Of a DNA stretch of 58,270 nt, positions 19,723 through 28,212 are shown in pieces. The translations under genes and the position numbers were made by a program. Numbering within the stretch: position 1 is the first letter of the stretch; each line of letters starts with the position of its first letter. The notes beneath the pieces were generated by a model. It was not told where the DNA came from. It searched no databases and saw only the letters and a program-made list of their open reading frames with translations. Source of the DNA: Chrysochromulina tobinii (lineage: Eukaryota > Haptophyta > Prymnesiales > Chrysochromulinaceae); NCBI GenBank assembly GCA_001275005.1, contig JWZX01003393.1, forward strand, positions 1 to 58,270, in the 5' to 3' direction.

Positions 19723-19858
19723 GGCTGGGGCGTTCTAGGTGGCGGTTTCCGCGTTCCCACGAGCACACCGAATCTAGACATGTGAGCCCCGCACCTCTTG
19801 TGGAAAGCCCATCAGTAAATGCTTCGGCTAGCGGTCGAGGCATCCCCTCGAGGGAAAC
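19723..19858. promoter_or_regulatory. 136-bp divergent promoter spacer
   Basis: Shared 5' flank of the ZZ-finger gene (-) and the FKBP gene (+). No recognised element stands out. The short distance implies shared or overlapping promoters. Confidence 0.4.
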
Positions 19859-20890
19859 ATGTCTCTTCGTTCAGTCCTCTTCGTGGTGCTCGCTGGGTCG
19901 CTGCAGCCAGCCACGGCCGGCACGAATGCGTTCGGCAAGAAATTTTTGGCAGAGAACGGCCAGAAGCCGGGTGTCGTCACCTTGCGTTCGGGTCTGCAGT
20001 ACAAGGTCTTGCAAGACGGTGATGGCGAGAAGCACCCAAACGTTGGCACCGATTGCTCGTGCCACTACGAGGGCCGTACGGCCCAGGAGTGGTCCAAAGA
20101 TCCCAAAGGAAAGAAATTCGACTCGTCCTTTGACCGCGGCTCGCCCGCGAACTTTGCGCCCAACGGCGTCATCGCCGGATGGACAGAGGCGATGCAGTTG
20201 ATGGTCGAAGGCGACAAGTGGGAGCTGTAGGATGGCGGCCGAATTCGAAGCTCATCCACAACGAGCGCTTTGGCTGACTTGATGCGCTGACGGACAGCCC
20301 GCTCGATTCGCGCCGCTTGGGGAAGGTACATTCCGTCAGAGCTCGCCTACGGCGACAGCGGCCAGGGTGGTGACATCAAGGGCGGCGACGTGCTGGTGTT
20401 CACGCTGCACATGATCAAGATCAACGGTGCCGGCAAGCCCGCAGAGTCGCGAGGGCCGCCGCCGTACACGGTCCTCGGCAACGGCCCCGGCGAGCTCAGC
20501 TACGACTCGTGGGTTGCGAGCACTCGCGCGGCTTGCCTCGAAACTTGCCCTCCGAAGGTACTCGCAGTGCTGCGCCAGCCCGTCGGGGGTTCCAAAGTGT
20601 TCCTTGGCTTCAAGGCGGCGGCACGGCAGAGCGCCAAGGCGGCGGATGGCAGCATGTACGCGATGACCGCGAGCTCCAAGTTTGAGAAGGGCAAGTACAC
20701 GACGGATGCCGTCGCGCACGCCCTGCAGCTGACTGCCCCAGCGGTGTACGTGCAGGCTGCTGGTGCGACCGGTTGGACGAAATGCGAGATTGGCAGGCCA
20801 ACGGACTCGACGCAGGAGGCGATCCAGCAGGCGGTGGCCAGCTGCGCCGTGGCCGCCGCGGCCACCGTGGGCGTCAAGGCCGAGCTGTGA
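19859..20890 (+). CDS. secreted FKBP-type peptidyl-prolyl isomerase with C-terminal extension
   Basis: Two exons (19859-20226 and 20326-20890), 310 aa. The intron (20227-20325) interrupts the FKBP domain between KWEL and YIPSELAYGD, and splicing restores it. An N-terminal signal peptide (MSLRSVLFVVLAGSLQPATA) is followed by the FKBP fold. FK506-pocket residues are present: the Tyr in CHYEG, FDSS, Arg, VIAGW, AYGD, GGDIKGGD and LVFTL. After the domain comes a ~140-aa extension with no recognised fold but paired cysteines. A location in the ER/secretory path, or in the plastid via the signal peptide, is possible. The role is folding of proline-containing proteins. Confidence 0.9.
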
Positions 20891-20929
20891 GCGAGCTGTG
20901 AACGAGCCGTGAACGAACGAGGCCACTCC

Positions 20930-21043
20930 GGCTCCGGTTCGGCTCGCATGCATCGGGCATGCATGCATGCATACGGCTCCGGTTCGGCTCATGCATCGGG
21001 CTTGCATGCATGCATACGGCTCCGGTTCGGCTCGGGCATCGGC
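20930..21043 (+). repeat. ~45-bp tandem repeat (GGCTCCGGTTCGGCTC / GCATGCATGCAT)
   Basis: Three copies of GGCTCCGGTTCGGCTC alternate with CATGCATCGGGCATGCATG-type palindromic segments directly downstream of the FKBP stop. ORFs read across it encode repetitive MHACI-type peptides and are not considered genes. Confidence 0.9.
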
Positions 21044-21283
21044 GGCACAGCGGCGGCAAGTCCGCGGATGGCGAGGCGCTGGCGCTGGCCAGAGGCGCCG
21101 GCAACAGGGCGGCAGCTCGCGACTCAGTTCTCACATCGCAGAGCGGGCTGGTGAGCGACGTGTGTGGTCCGCACGGCGGCGCCCTGGGCAGCATGGCCAA
21201 GGGCAACCGGCAATCCTTTCGTGAGCCGATCTTTGATGAGGAATACAATTTAGGGCAGAATTTTCACGGAAGTCCGACGATCG

Positions 21284-22076
21284 ATGAAGATGAAGAAGAC
21301 GAACATGGATCTGGATTCCTTGCCCATGCTGCAGCCAGCGAGGCGCTGGAACTTCGAGCTTAAAGCTGGCCTTAGGTCCCGCACAGCTGTTGCGGCTGTG
21401 ATCGCTACGGCCCTCGCAGCGCTCGCTATCATCTCAGTGTCTGTAACACGCAGCTACTACGTGGATCCATCAGAACTAAACCCTGAAAACGTCTCGGGCT
21501 CATTTGGACCGCCTCGCCGATGCCCAGCTTCTCCTGCGCACACCGCCGCGCATCCTTATAATATGTGCTCGAGGCAACCCTCGCTGACGGCGCCGCCGTT
21601 GCGCTGGGGCTCTGACAAAGAGGTCGCGGACCGCATTTGCTGCAGAAACACGATGTGGGCCGAGTGTGAGCAGCTCATCTCGCTCTCTCCCTCGCTCCGC
21701 CACCCGGGCCCATCTGACGAGCGCGCCCGATTACCGCGCCCCTCACGCAGACTCAGGGTATTGGCAGTCGACGAGATTTCCTCGCGTGCTACCCGCAGGC
21801 GTGACCGAGATCACGTTCTACGACGTGGCGACGAACCTGCCGCTCTTCGTCGCGCCCCGCGGTCGCACGTGGAGCGAATTCTATGCGGAGAGCCTCCACC
21901 ATGGATGGCCGAGCTTCAGAGATGCCGAGGTGGTCCAGTCAAACGTGTGCGTTCACAGCAATGGCGAGACACAGAGCGTGAATGGGACACACCTGGGGCA
22001 TAACTTGCCCGACTTGTACGGTAACCGCTACTGCATCGACCTCGTCTGCGTCGCCGGCCTCGAACCCGTCACGTGA
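21284..22076 (+). CDS. membrane-anchored MsrB-like protein
   Basis: Two exons (21284-21665 and 21751-22076), 235 aa, joined in phase by a GTGAGC...GCAG intron of 85 nt. The N-terminus is cytosolic and charged, followed by one transmembrane helix (AVAAVIATALAALAIISVSV), a type II arrangement. The C-terminal half matches the methionine-R-sulfoxide reductase core: TPLF-like LPLF, GWPSF, THLGHNLPDL and RYCID with the presumed catalytic Cys. The CxxC pairs that bind structural zinc in many MsrB proteins are absent. Family knowledge: MsrB reduces methionine-R-sulfoxide. Facing the lumen or outside is inferred. An overlapping frame starting at ATG 21193 is an alternative 5' end. Confidence 0.65.
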
Positions 22077-22421
22077 GCGAGCGAGCGCAAGAGAAGCAGG
22101 TGGTGTGCGTTTGCTGAGAGACTCAGTAGACTGAGAGACACCGGTCCAGCGCATCAACGATCAAGGAACCTTTGTAACGAAAATGCAAATAGTGTGCCGG
22201 CGCTCGGGCTGGCCGTCGCGTCCTGGGACGTGTCTCGTGTGTGGGCTCAGCGGACGCCGCGTGCAGGTGCACGGACCTAGTCTTCAAATAATTTAAGATA
22301 CTAAAGAATTTTCGAAGACGCTAAGTGGTAGATGCAAATCCGCGCTGAAAATCTTTCGCCGTAAGTGCACACATACAACACGAATCTATGCAATCTGATT
22401 CTTGAGCTCTATACTTTTTAC
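22077..22421. other. intergenic region between converging genes
   Basis: No gene is seen. It contains an AT-rich patch around 22280-22330, and nothing else recognised. Confidence 0.4.
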
Positions 22422-23564
22422 TCAGAAGCAGCTCGCTTCGTTGCAGCTGGGAAACGGGCGGGCGGGCTGGCTGCCGTGCAGAACGCTGAAGATGCGCTGC
22501 TTCAGCGCCCAATTGTCGCGCCGCACGACTAGCAGGTCGTTCCAACACCACTGCTGCTTAAAGTGGTGGCGGCGCAAGCAAATCTCAAAGATCCCGCGCT
22601 CAAAGTAGGGTCCGTACGCGGGGACGAGCGTCGCACGCCAAGGGCGGTTGTGCGGCCCATCCTCGTGCGTGAGGCCCTTGTTCGAGCCCCGCACCCCACC
22701 GTGGATGAGGTACGTGTCGTATCCGTAACCAGCCATCATTCGCTGAAAGGACTCGAGCGTTCGTTCGACCTGCGACGGATCGCGGTAAAAGGATTCCAAC
22801 ATGGTCGAATTCACCCTGCGGTGATTGCCACGCTGCGCTTCGACGAACATCGGGATGTTCCAATTCTTGGCGTACTCGAAGCTCATCAACTCGACCATCT
22901 GCCGCGCGAGCAAGAGCGCCATCCCCTTGGCGACGGCCACTTCGCTACCTTCGATGTCCACCTTGATGTACAGCAGCCGCCGCCCTTTGAGCATGCCCTC
23001 GCGCACGAGATCGTCCAATGAGCTGACTGGCACCTCATACTTGACCACGCAGCCACGCGGCGGTGTGGCGCCACGGTCGACGATCATCCAATTAGTGCTG
23101 CCGCCGCAGTTGGCGAAACGCAACTGGCCGGCCACATCCGCTGCACCCATCGCGTGCACGTGCAATCGCTTCGATGCGTAGGCGCTCGTCGAGTTTCGTC
23201 GCAATGCCTCCACTTTCAGCGCCTCGGCTTTGTCAGGCCTTGCTTCAAAGGCGTGCACATCAACCTGGTCCTTGAAACCAGCGAGCAGCGCGAGCGCATC
23301 GCTATCGTCCGGACTGTTCTCCTTGCCGTACATGCCAGCGCCCAAGTCGACCATCACTGGCCGCCCCACATCTTTGGAGTCAGACTGTCGAAGCTCCTGG
23401 TCGAGAATGGATGGCAGCAGCATGGTGATGTATTTCAGCGCGCGATTGTACTCCACCCAAAACCCCTGGCGGTGCCGCCCGTCTACGAAGGAGCGCACTT
23501 CCGCGATGCACTCGGGCGATGGCGTGCACGGCGCCGACACGTTCATGTATGCTGTGCGCATCAT
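22422..23564 (-). CDS. FkbM-family SAM-dependent methyltransferase
   Basis: Single exon, 380 aa, ATG 23564. Motif I is MVDLGAGMYG, followed by VDVHAFEARPDKAEAL (acidic motif II region). The FkbM signature LLYIKVDIEGSEVAVAKGM is intact, with VPVSSLDDLV before it. FkbM-type enzymes methylate sugar or small-molecule hydroxyls; in algae many act on glycans. The C-terminal ~130 residues are less conserved and Cys/Trp-containing (HHFKQQWCWNDLLVV). No signal peptide is seen. The substrate is unknown. Confidence 0.85.
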   Translation of the reverse strand: MMRTAYMNVSAPCTPSPECIAEVRSFVDGRHRQGFWVEYNRALKYITMLLPSILDQELRQSDSKDVGRPVMVDLGAGMYGKENSPDDSDALALLAGFKDQVDVHAFEARPDKAEALKVEALRRNSTSAYASKRLHVHAMGAADVAGQLRFANCGGSTNWMIVDRGATPPRGCVVKYEVPVSSLDDLVREGMLKGRRLLYIKVDIEGSEVAVAKGMALLLARQMVELMSFEYAKNWNIPMFVEAQRGNHRRVNSTMLESFYRDPSQVERTLESFQRMMAGYGYDTYLIHGGVRGSNKGLTHEDGPHNRPWRATLVPAYGPYFERGIFEICLRRHHFKQQWCWNDLLVVRRDNWALKQRIFSVLHGSQPARPFPSCNEASCF

Positions 23565-24241
23565 TGCACAGGACGGCGCGCCCTAAGTGATGCGACGGCC
23601 CGACGCGCGAGGCGCGAGTACCGTTACCGGTACGGTTCCGGTTTATCAAGGAGAAACTGCAAACTCAGGAGATGTGGATACTTGAGTTCAGAGGGTAAAG
23701 GCTATTATTTTCAGAGGACAGAGTCGACCATCAAACCTCGAACGTGTTACCTCGCACATCCTTTCACTGAATGTGAACGCTGTATGCGCCTCCCGCTCAT
23801 GCAGCTCCCGTTGCCGCTCATCCCTCGCATCCCTACAAACGCCCCGTCGGCCGTCGCCTATTTGACGCGTAACCCTAGTCCGCCCTACCCTTTGCACCTC
23901 CGCTTCCTCCTCCCCGGCACAGTGCGCGAGTGCACTGCCACTGGCCTCGGGCCTGCGATGCGGCGGCCGGCGCGCAAACAGCTCATAGGCCACAGCCGGT
24001 GTGCCATTGCCCATTGCATCGATCACATTCCCGCGAACAGGAAATCGTCGTGGAGCCCCCGCGCTCGCGCCGCCGCGAACAGAGCGTCCCTGTTCTACAA
24101 ATACCCACACGCCAGCGTCTCCTCATGGCGGCCACCACCTTCGGTGGGTGAGCGGTGGCCTCAGCTGCATCCGCCGCGCACGCCCACGGCCTAGCGCGCC
24201 GTCACGGACGGCGCGCTCACAATGGCGATCATCCCGTGTCC
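23565..24241. other. intergenic region between the FkbM and SLC44 genes
   Basis: No gene is supported. The FkbM 5' flank has the palindrome-rich run ACCGTTACCGGTACGGTTCC (about 23620-23640). The rest is composition-biased C-rich sequence in which both strands stay open without recognisable protein. Confidence 0.45.
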
Positions 24242-26647
24242 TCAGACCCCATCCGCAGTAGCGACGGCGGGCGCGGACTTCGCATCCCTCTTCGCGGCCT
24301 TCGCCTCCGCCTCACGCTGCGCATAGGTCTTGTAGCTCTTGGCTGAGGGAGGCGAGCCCGCGATGAGGAAGGCCTCCTCGTCAGCGAGGTCAAGGCCGAA
24401 GGCCTTGCGAAGGTCGTTGCTCATGTACTTGGGTGGCTTGTTGTCGGCCATGTCCTTGAACGCACACAGGAAGATGCTGTCGATCGCGCATTCGTAGATC
24501 GACACCACGCCTGTCGTGACGATGTACGAGATGAGGAAGGTGACAGCGACGGCGACGAGGTTGTTGTATTTGTCCTTATAGAAGGGGTCAATCGAGCACC
24601 ACTCGAGGTACGCAAACGCGGCGCACGCCGAGATCACTGGCGTCGAGAGGCCGATGAGAATGACGAGGATCTTGACGACGACCTTGTTGATAGCCACTTG
24701 TGCCGGATTCGAGATGACGAAGACGAAGGTCGAGTAGCACGCCTTACAGAAGGGCTGGCCCTGCATCGCGACGAAGACGAAGCCGTAGTACGTGATCACC
24801 TCGATCGTCTTCTGGAGGCAAGCGAGGCAGCATTGAACGCCCTTCATCACGACCTTAAGCACCAGGTTCTGGTTCTGCATCTGCTGCGTTTGCTGGTCGA
24901 TGTACATCACGACCGTGCGGATCGTCTGCACAATCGCGATGATGAGCGCGCCGAAGGCCATAGTGCCAAGGTGCTTGCAAATGATCAGGCACGTGCCCGA
25001 AAAGAGTTTGTTGAGGCCGTGCCCGATGCCGCAGCACCTCTTTTGATCAGGCTCGTTTTGCGTGATGTACCAGCGGCAGATGGCCGCGGACATCGAGGTC
25101 CAGATGGTCGCGCGGATGAACTGCGAGATCCAGTAGTACACGAAGACGACGAAGGCGACGGCGACGCCATTCTCAGCTTCGGAGGGGTAGAGGTCCGGGG
25201 GCGAGTTGACCGTGAAGATGAGGATGAAGATGAAGTAGACGAAGAAGACCGTCTGGAAGAGGATGTCCCAGAACGGCCAGAGGACGATTCCGAACATGGC
25301 CTTGAAAATCTTGGTCGTCTCCCGCAGGATGCCGACGAGGCGGTCGAGGGCCTTCCGGTTGGCGACGAGGAAGATGACGAGGAGGATCGTGGCGATGATG
25401 AAGATGATGGCAAGGGCGGTGTACCACTTCTGCCACGTCTCGTTTGCAGTCGAGTTGATGGAGGCGAGGGTGAAGTTGGACGTGGCGATGCCGGGAATCT
25501 TGTTCAGATGGGCCTGGAGCTTCATGAACTCCTGCGATTTGGGATCGATGGTGAACCAACCGGCCTTGGCGGCTAGGATGAAGTCGATCAAGCCCATCAA
25601 GAGGACGAGGAAGATGCTGATCAGGTACACCATCACGCCCGCGAAGAACCAAAGGAAGATCGCCCAAATGAATCCGATCCCGATGGGCATGAATAGGCCG
25701 AAGACGGTCATGCAGAGGAGGCCATCCGGCACGATCAAGCCCTCGGCACCTCCGATGGTGAGCTGCACGTACGTGGCGAACTTCTGCGTGAAGCCCACGT
25801 CATCCTCCGTCTTCGCGGCTGGCGTGAACGACTCCGTGATCGCCTCGGTCACCTCCAGCTCGCACGCGTTCTTCTGGGCACCACAGCACGTCGAGGGGTC
25901 CCCTGGTCGGCCGGTGCAGCCCGGGGGGCACACTTGCCACGTGTTACGCGAGTCCGGCTGCGACTTGATCGAAGCGCAGTTGATGCTGCGCGGGTACGTG
26001 GTGTTCAGCGCCCGTGCCTGCGTGGAGGTGCAGCTCGGAACGACGCACAGGTTGCGGGTCTCCGCCGGCAGCGTCGCTGCGCTAGGGATGCAACGGCCGA
26101 GCATGTTGGTCGTGAGGTAGGTGTAGTAGTACGTTGGGACCGTTTGGTCGCAGTGCCGCTGCTTGTTGCAACCGTAGAGAAGGCCGCCGTACTGGATCGG
26201 GTTCGAGAGGTCGAAACCAGTCGGGCACTCCTCGGCGCAGTAGCCCGTCGGTTTGAATCTCCAATACTGGCCGGTGGAAACCACGGCGTATTGCTCGACA
26301 AAGTCAGAGTCGAGGCGCGGGTAGACGAGCACCGGTTTCTTCATCATAAAGCCCCTGCCGCAGTTGTTGCCCCAATTGTCCGGCGGGGCATACAAGTCGG
26401 TGAGGAGCGTCGGGTGAGAATGGACCGTGTAGCCAGCGATGCCGCTTGCAAAGCCAAGGCATAAGAGCATCAGGAGGAGGCAGATAATGTCAGTGCAGGC
26501 GCGGGCCGACGCGGGCTTGAAGACCTCGCCATCAGCGGCCTTCTTGAGGCAGCAGCAGCAGCCGCCACCTTTGTTTTCCGGAGCTACGGCGGCAGAGGTC
26601 GACTCCGTGGCCGGAGGAGGCTTCGCCTTGCAGCAAGTGCCACCCAT
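24242..26647 (-). CDS. choline transporter-like protein (SLC44/CTL family)
   Basis: Single exon, 801 aa, ATG 26647. The architecture is that of CTL proteins: a short cytosolic N-terminus, TM1 (DIICLLLMLLCLGFASGIAG), a large Cys-rich extracellular loop (residues ~75-290), then about nine further TM segments. The family core includes VVFVYYWISQFI, the QNEPDQ...CCGIGHGLNKLFSGT region, LGTMAFGALIIAI and a C-terminal YECAIDSIFLCAFKDM followed by a cytosolic Lys/Ala-rich tail. CTLs transport choline or ethanolamine for phospholipid synthesis. The N-terminus MGGTCCKAK suggests myristoylation/palmitoylation. It is head-to-head with QueC, 162 bp apart. Confidence 0.95.
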   Translation of the reverse strand: MGGTCCKAKPPPATESTSAAVAPENKGGGCCCCLKKAADGEVFKPASARACTDIICLLLMLLCLGFASGIAGYTVHSHPTLLTDLYAPPDNWGNNCGRGFMMKKPVLVYPRLDSDFVEQYAVVSTGQYWRFKPTGYCAEECPTGFDLSNPIQYGGLLYGCNKQRHCDQTVPTYYYTYLTTNMLGRCIPSAATLPAETRNLCVVPSCTSTQARALNTTYPRSINCASIKSQPDSRNTWQVCPPGCTGRPGDPSTCCGAQKNACELEVTEAITESFTPAAKTEDDVGFTQKFATYVQLTIGGAEGLIVPDGLLCMTVFGLFMPIGIGFIWAIFLWFFAGVMVYLISIFLVLLMGLIDFILAAKAGWFTIDPKSQEFMKLQAHLNKIPGIATSNFTLASINSTANETWQKWYTALAIIFIIATILLVIFLVANRKALDRLVGILRETTKIFKAMFGIVLWPFWDILFQTVFFVYFIFILIFTVNSPPDLYPSEAENGVAVAFVVFVYYWISQFIRATIWTSMSAAICRWYITQNEPDQKRCCGIGHGLNKLFSGTCLIICKHLGTMAFGALIIAIVQTIRTVVMYIDQQTQQMQNQNLVLKVVMKGVQCCLACLQKTIEVITYYGFVFVAMQGQPFCKACYSTFVFVISNPAQVAINKVVVKILVILIGLSTPVISACAAFAYLEWCSIDPFYKDKYNNLVAVAVTFLISYIVTTGVVSIYECAIDSIFLCAFKDMADNKPPKYMSNDLRKAFGLDLADEEAFLIAGSPPSAKSYKTYAQREAEAKAAKRDAKSAPAVATADGV

Positions 26648-26809
26648 TGTTCTGCACGCCGCCGCGAGACGAGAATTAGAAGAGGTAATGACAACGTGAT
26701 GAAAAACGCCGAAATTGACGCCAAACTCGTCAAAAATGTACGAAACTCACCCTGTACGCCGGCGGTCAGTGCCGGTACCGATACGACCCGCGTACAGTTT
26801 GCTTGATTG
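26648..26809. promoter_or_regulatory. 162-bp divergent promoter spacer (SLC44 / QueC)
   Basis: Common 5' flank of two divergent genes. Contains GCCGGTACCGATACGACC, with the GGTACCG word also found near the 5' ends of the FkbM and DoxX-like genes. Confidence 0.35.
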
Positions 26810-27469
26810 ATGGTGGCGGAGCGACGCACGCTGCTCCTCCTCTCAGGCGGCATTGAGTCCTCAGTGCTGCTTGCACAGCTCAAGCACGCTGGGCATACTC
26901 CAATCCCACTCTTTGCTCACTACTCGCAGAGGGGTGTGGATGCGGAGTACGCCGCAGCCTCGGCAGTCTGCTCCGCCTTTGGGTTCGCTGAGCCGCAGCT
27001 TCTTGATCTGCGTGCCGAGGGCTTGGCCCATCAGCGTGTCAATCGATTGCACGTGCCGCTGCCTCATCGCAACCTAGCATTGCTGAGCTTGGCGCTTGGA
27101 TGGGCAACAACGCATCAATGCTCTGCCGTAGCACTCGGCCTCAACAGGGACGATTTCGGCAAGGACGCGGAGTTCGCTGCAGTGGGTGCTGTTCGCTACA
27201 CGACGGGCACACGGGAGTTCGTTAGCTCATTTACGGCGCTCGCGGCCGTCGTCGCGCCCGACGTCGGCATCATGCTTCCACAGGCGCAGCTGAGCAAGGC
27301 CGAGGTGATCCGCGAGGGCATGCGGCTGGGCGTGCCGCTGCGGAGTACGTACTCGTGCATGCGCGGGCGGCCCTTGCACTGCGGCTCATGCTTGCAGTGT
27401 TTAGCGCGGCGGCGAGCCTTTGCGTTGGCCGGGGTCGAAGTGGAGGATGTCGAGTATGAGACGTTGTGA
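26810..27469 (+). CDS. queC: 7-cyano-7-deazaguanine synthase-like (QueC)
   Basis: Single exon, 219 aa from ATG 26810, close to E. coli QueC (231 aa). The PP-loop for ATP binding is LLLLSGGIESSVLLAQL; the usual SGGxDS has Glu in place of Asp. HVPLPHRNLALLSLALG and ALGLNRDDF (in place of the usual GxNxxD) follow. The C-terminal zinc site is C-x7-CGSCLQC (YSCMRGRPLHCGSCLQC). QueC converts carboxy-deazaguanine to preQ0 using ATP and ammonia. Eukaryotes usually salvage queuine rather than make it, so a nuclear QueC-like gene hints at transfer from a prokaryote or another use of the fold. The neighbours are clearly eukaryotic, so contamination is unlikely. Confidence 0.85.
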   Translation: MVAERRTLLLLSGGIESSVLLAQLKHAGHTPIPLFAHYSQRGVDAEYAAASAVCSAFGFAEPQLLDLRAEGLAHQRVNRLHVPLPHRNLALLSLALGWATTHQCSAVALGLNRDDFGKDAEFAAVGAVRYTTGTREFVSSFTALAAVVAPDVGIMLPQAQLSKAEVIREGMRLGVPLRSTYSCMRGRPLHCGSCLQCLARRRAFALAGVEVEDVEYETL

Positions 27470-27660
27470 CGATGCGGGCCCCCATGGAGCATGGCTTAAG
27501 GTGCCAGCTCTGCGACACGCAGACGCGCCGACCCCGGGAGCGTGCAAACGCAGCGCAGACTCAGTCCAGAGTTTTGTGCCCATGTGATGGAAAAGAGGTG
27601 ATGAGACTGAGGTCTGTCGCTGTTCGTTTCTGCCGCACCACTACGACAAATACTCGCGGG

Positions 27661-28051
27661 TCATTTTCGATATCGCGATCTTGTCTCCTCTTGCTGAGCT
27701 TTTGCCATCGCAATCTTGGCCTTCATCTTCTCCGCCTTCTCGGCACTTCCACCACGTCCAGCTGCATACTTATTGGGCGCATTGATGTCACCACCTCGTC
27801 CGCCCATGTACCTAAGCGAGCGAAGGGCGATCGAATGTGTGAGCGCAGATGAGGAGGCATGGATTCATGTGCACGTGCACTCACGTGAGTTTGTACGGCC
27901 TGCGGCAGTTTTCGGTGATCAGCTCGCTGCAAACGGGCATCATCGCTGCAGCTGGTCCGGGTATGAGAACTGCGCCCAGAAGGACACGGCGCTGCAGTTG
28001 CAGCGCTGCAGCGCTGCTGTGCAAGATGAGAATGACCAAGAGGTTTTTCAT
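27661..28051 (-). CDS. small protein with signal peptide and twin-arginine lumenal presequence
   Basis: Two exons (28051-27885 and 27811-27661), 105 aa. The intron is GTGAGTG...GCTTAG, 73 nt, joined in phase. The N-terminus is MKNLLVILILHSSAAA (signal peptide), immediately followed by LQLQRRVLLGAVLIPGPAAA. The latter is a twin-arginine plus hydrophobic plus AxA pattern typical of Tat-dependent thylakoid-lumen targeting. The mature part is short: VCSELITENCRRPYKLTYMG, then Lys/Ala-rich to the stop. I do not recognise the family. In a secondary-plastid alga this presequence predicts a thylakoid-lumen protein, perhaps a small photosystem-associated subunit (inference). An upstream in-frame ATG pair (28100 and 28117 region) is possible. 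Confidence 0.65.
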
Positions 28052-28212
28052 TCTCGCTGACGGATACTCGTGCGACGGTGCGGTAATTAACTGATGAGGT
28101 TTCTTCATCCAATCCAGTGTCAACAATCTTCAGTCGCCGTTCCTATTAGGTTCCCGCCGATTGTACACGTAACGAACTTTTTAATTGATTTCATGAGGGG
28201 TGTCCTGGCGGC
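28052..28212. promoter_or_regulatory. 161-bp divergent promoter spacer
   Basis: Separates the small lumen-targeted gene (-) from the SRPBCC/3beta-HSD gene (+). It is AT-richer than its surroundings; no defined motif. Confidence 0.35.

Noticed and set aside
20909-21224. Overlapping MHACI/MHTAP-type ORFs after the FKBP gene
   Set aside because: They are read through a tandem repeat containing GCATGCATGCAT and have no other features.
24698-25576. 292-aa charged open frame antisense to SLC44
   Set aside because: Its Asp/Glu/Arg/His composition is the reverse complement of hydrophobic TM codons; not a gene.
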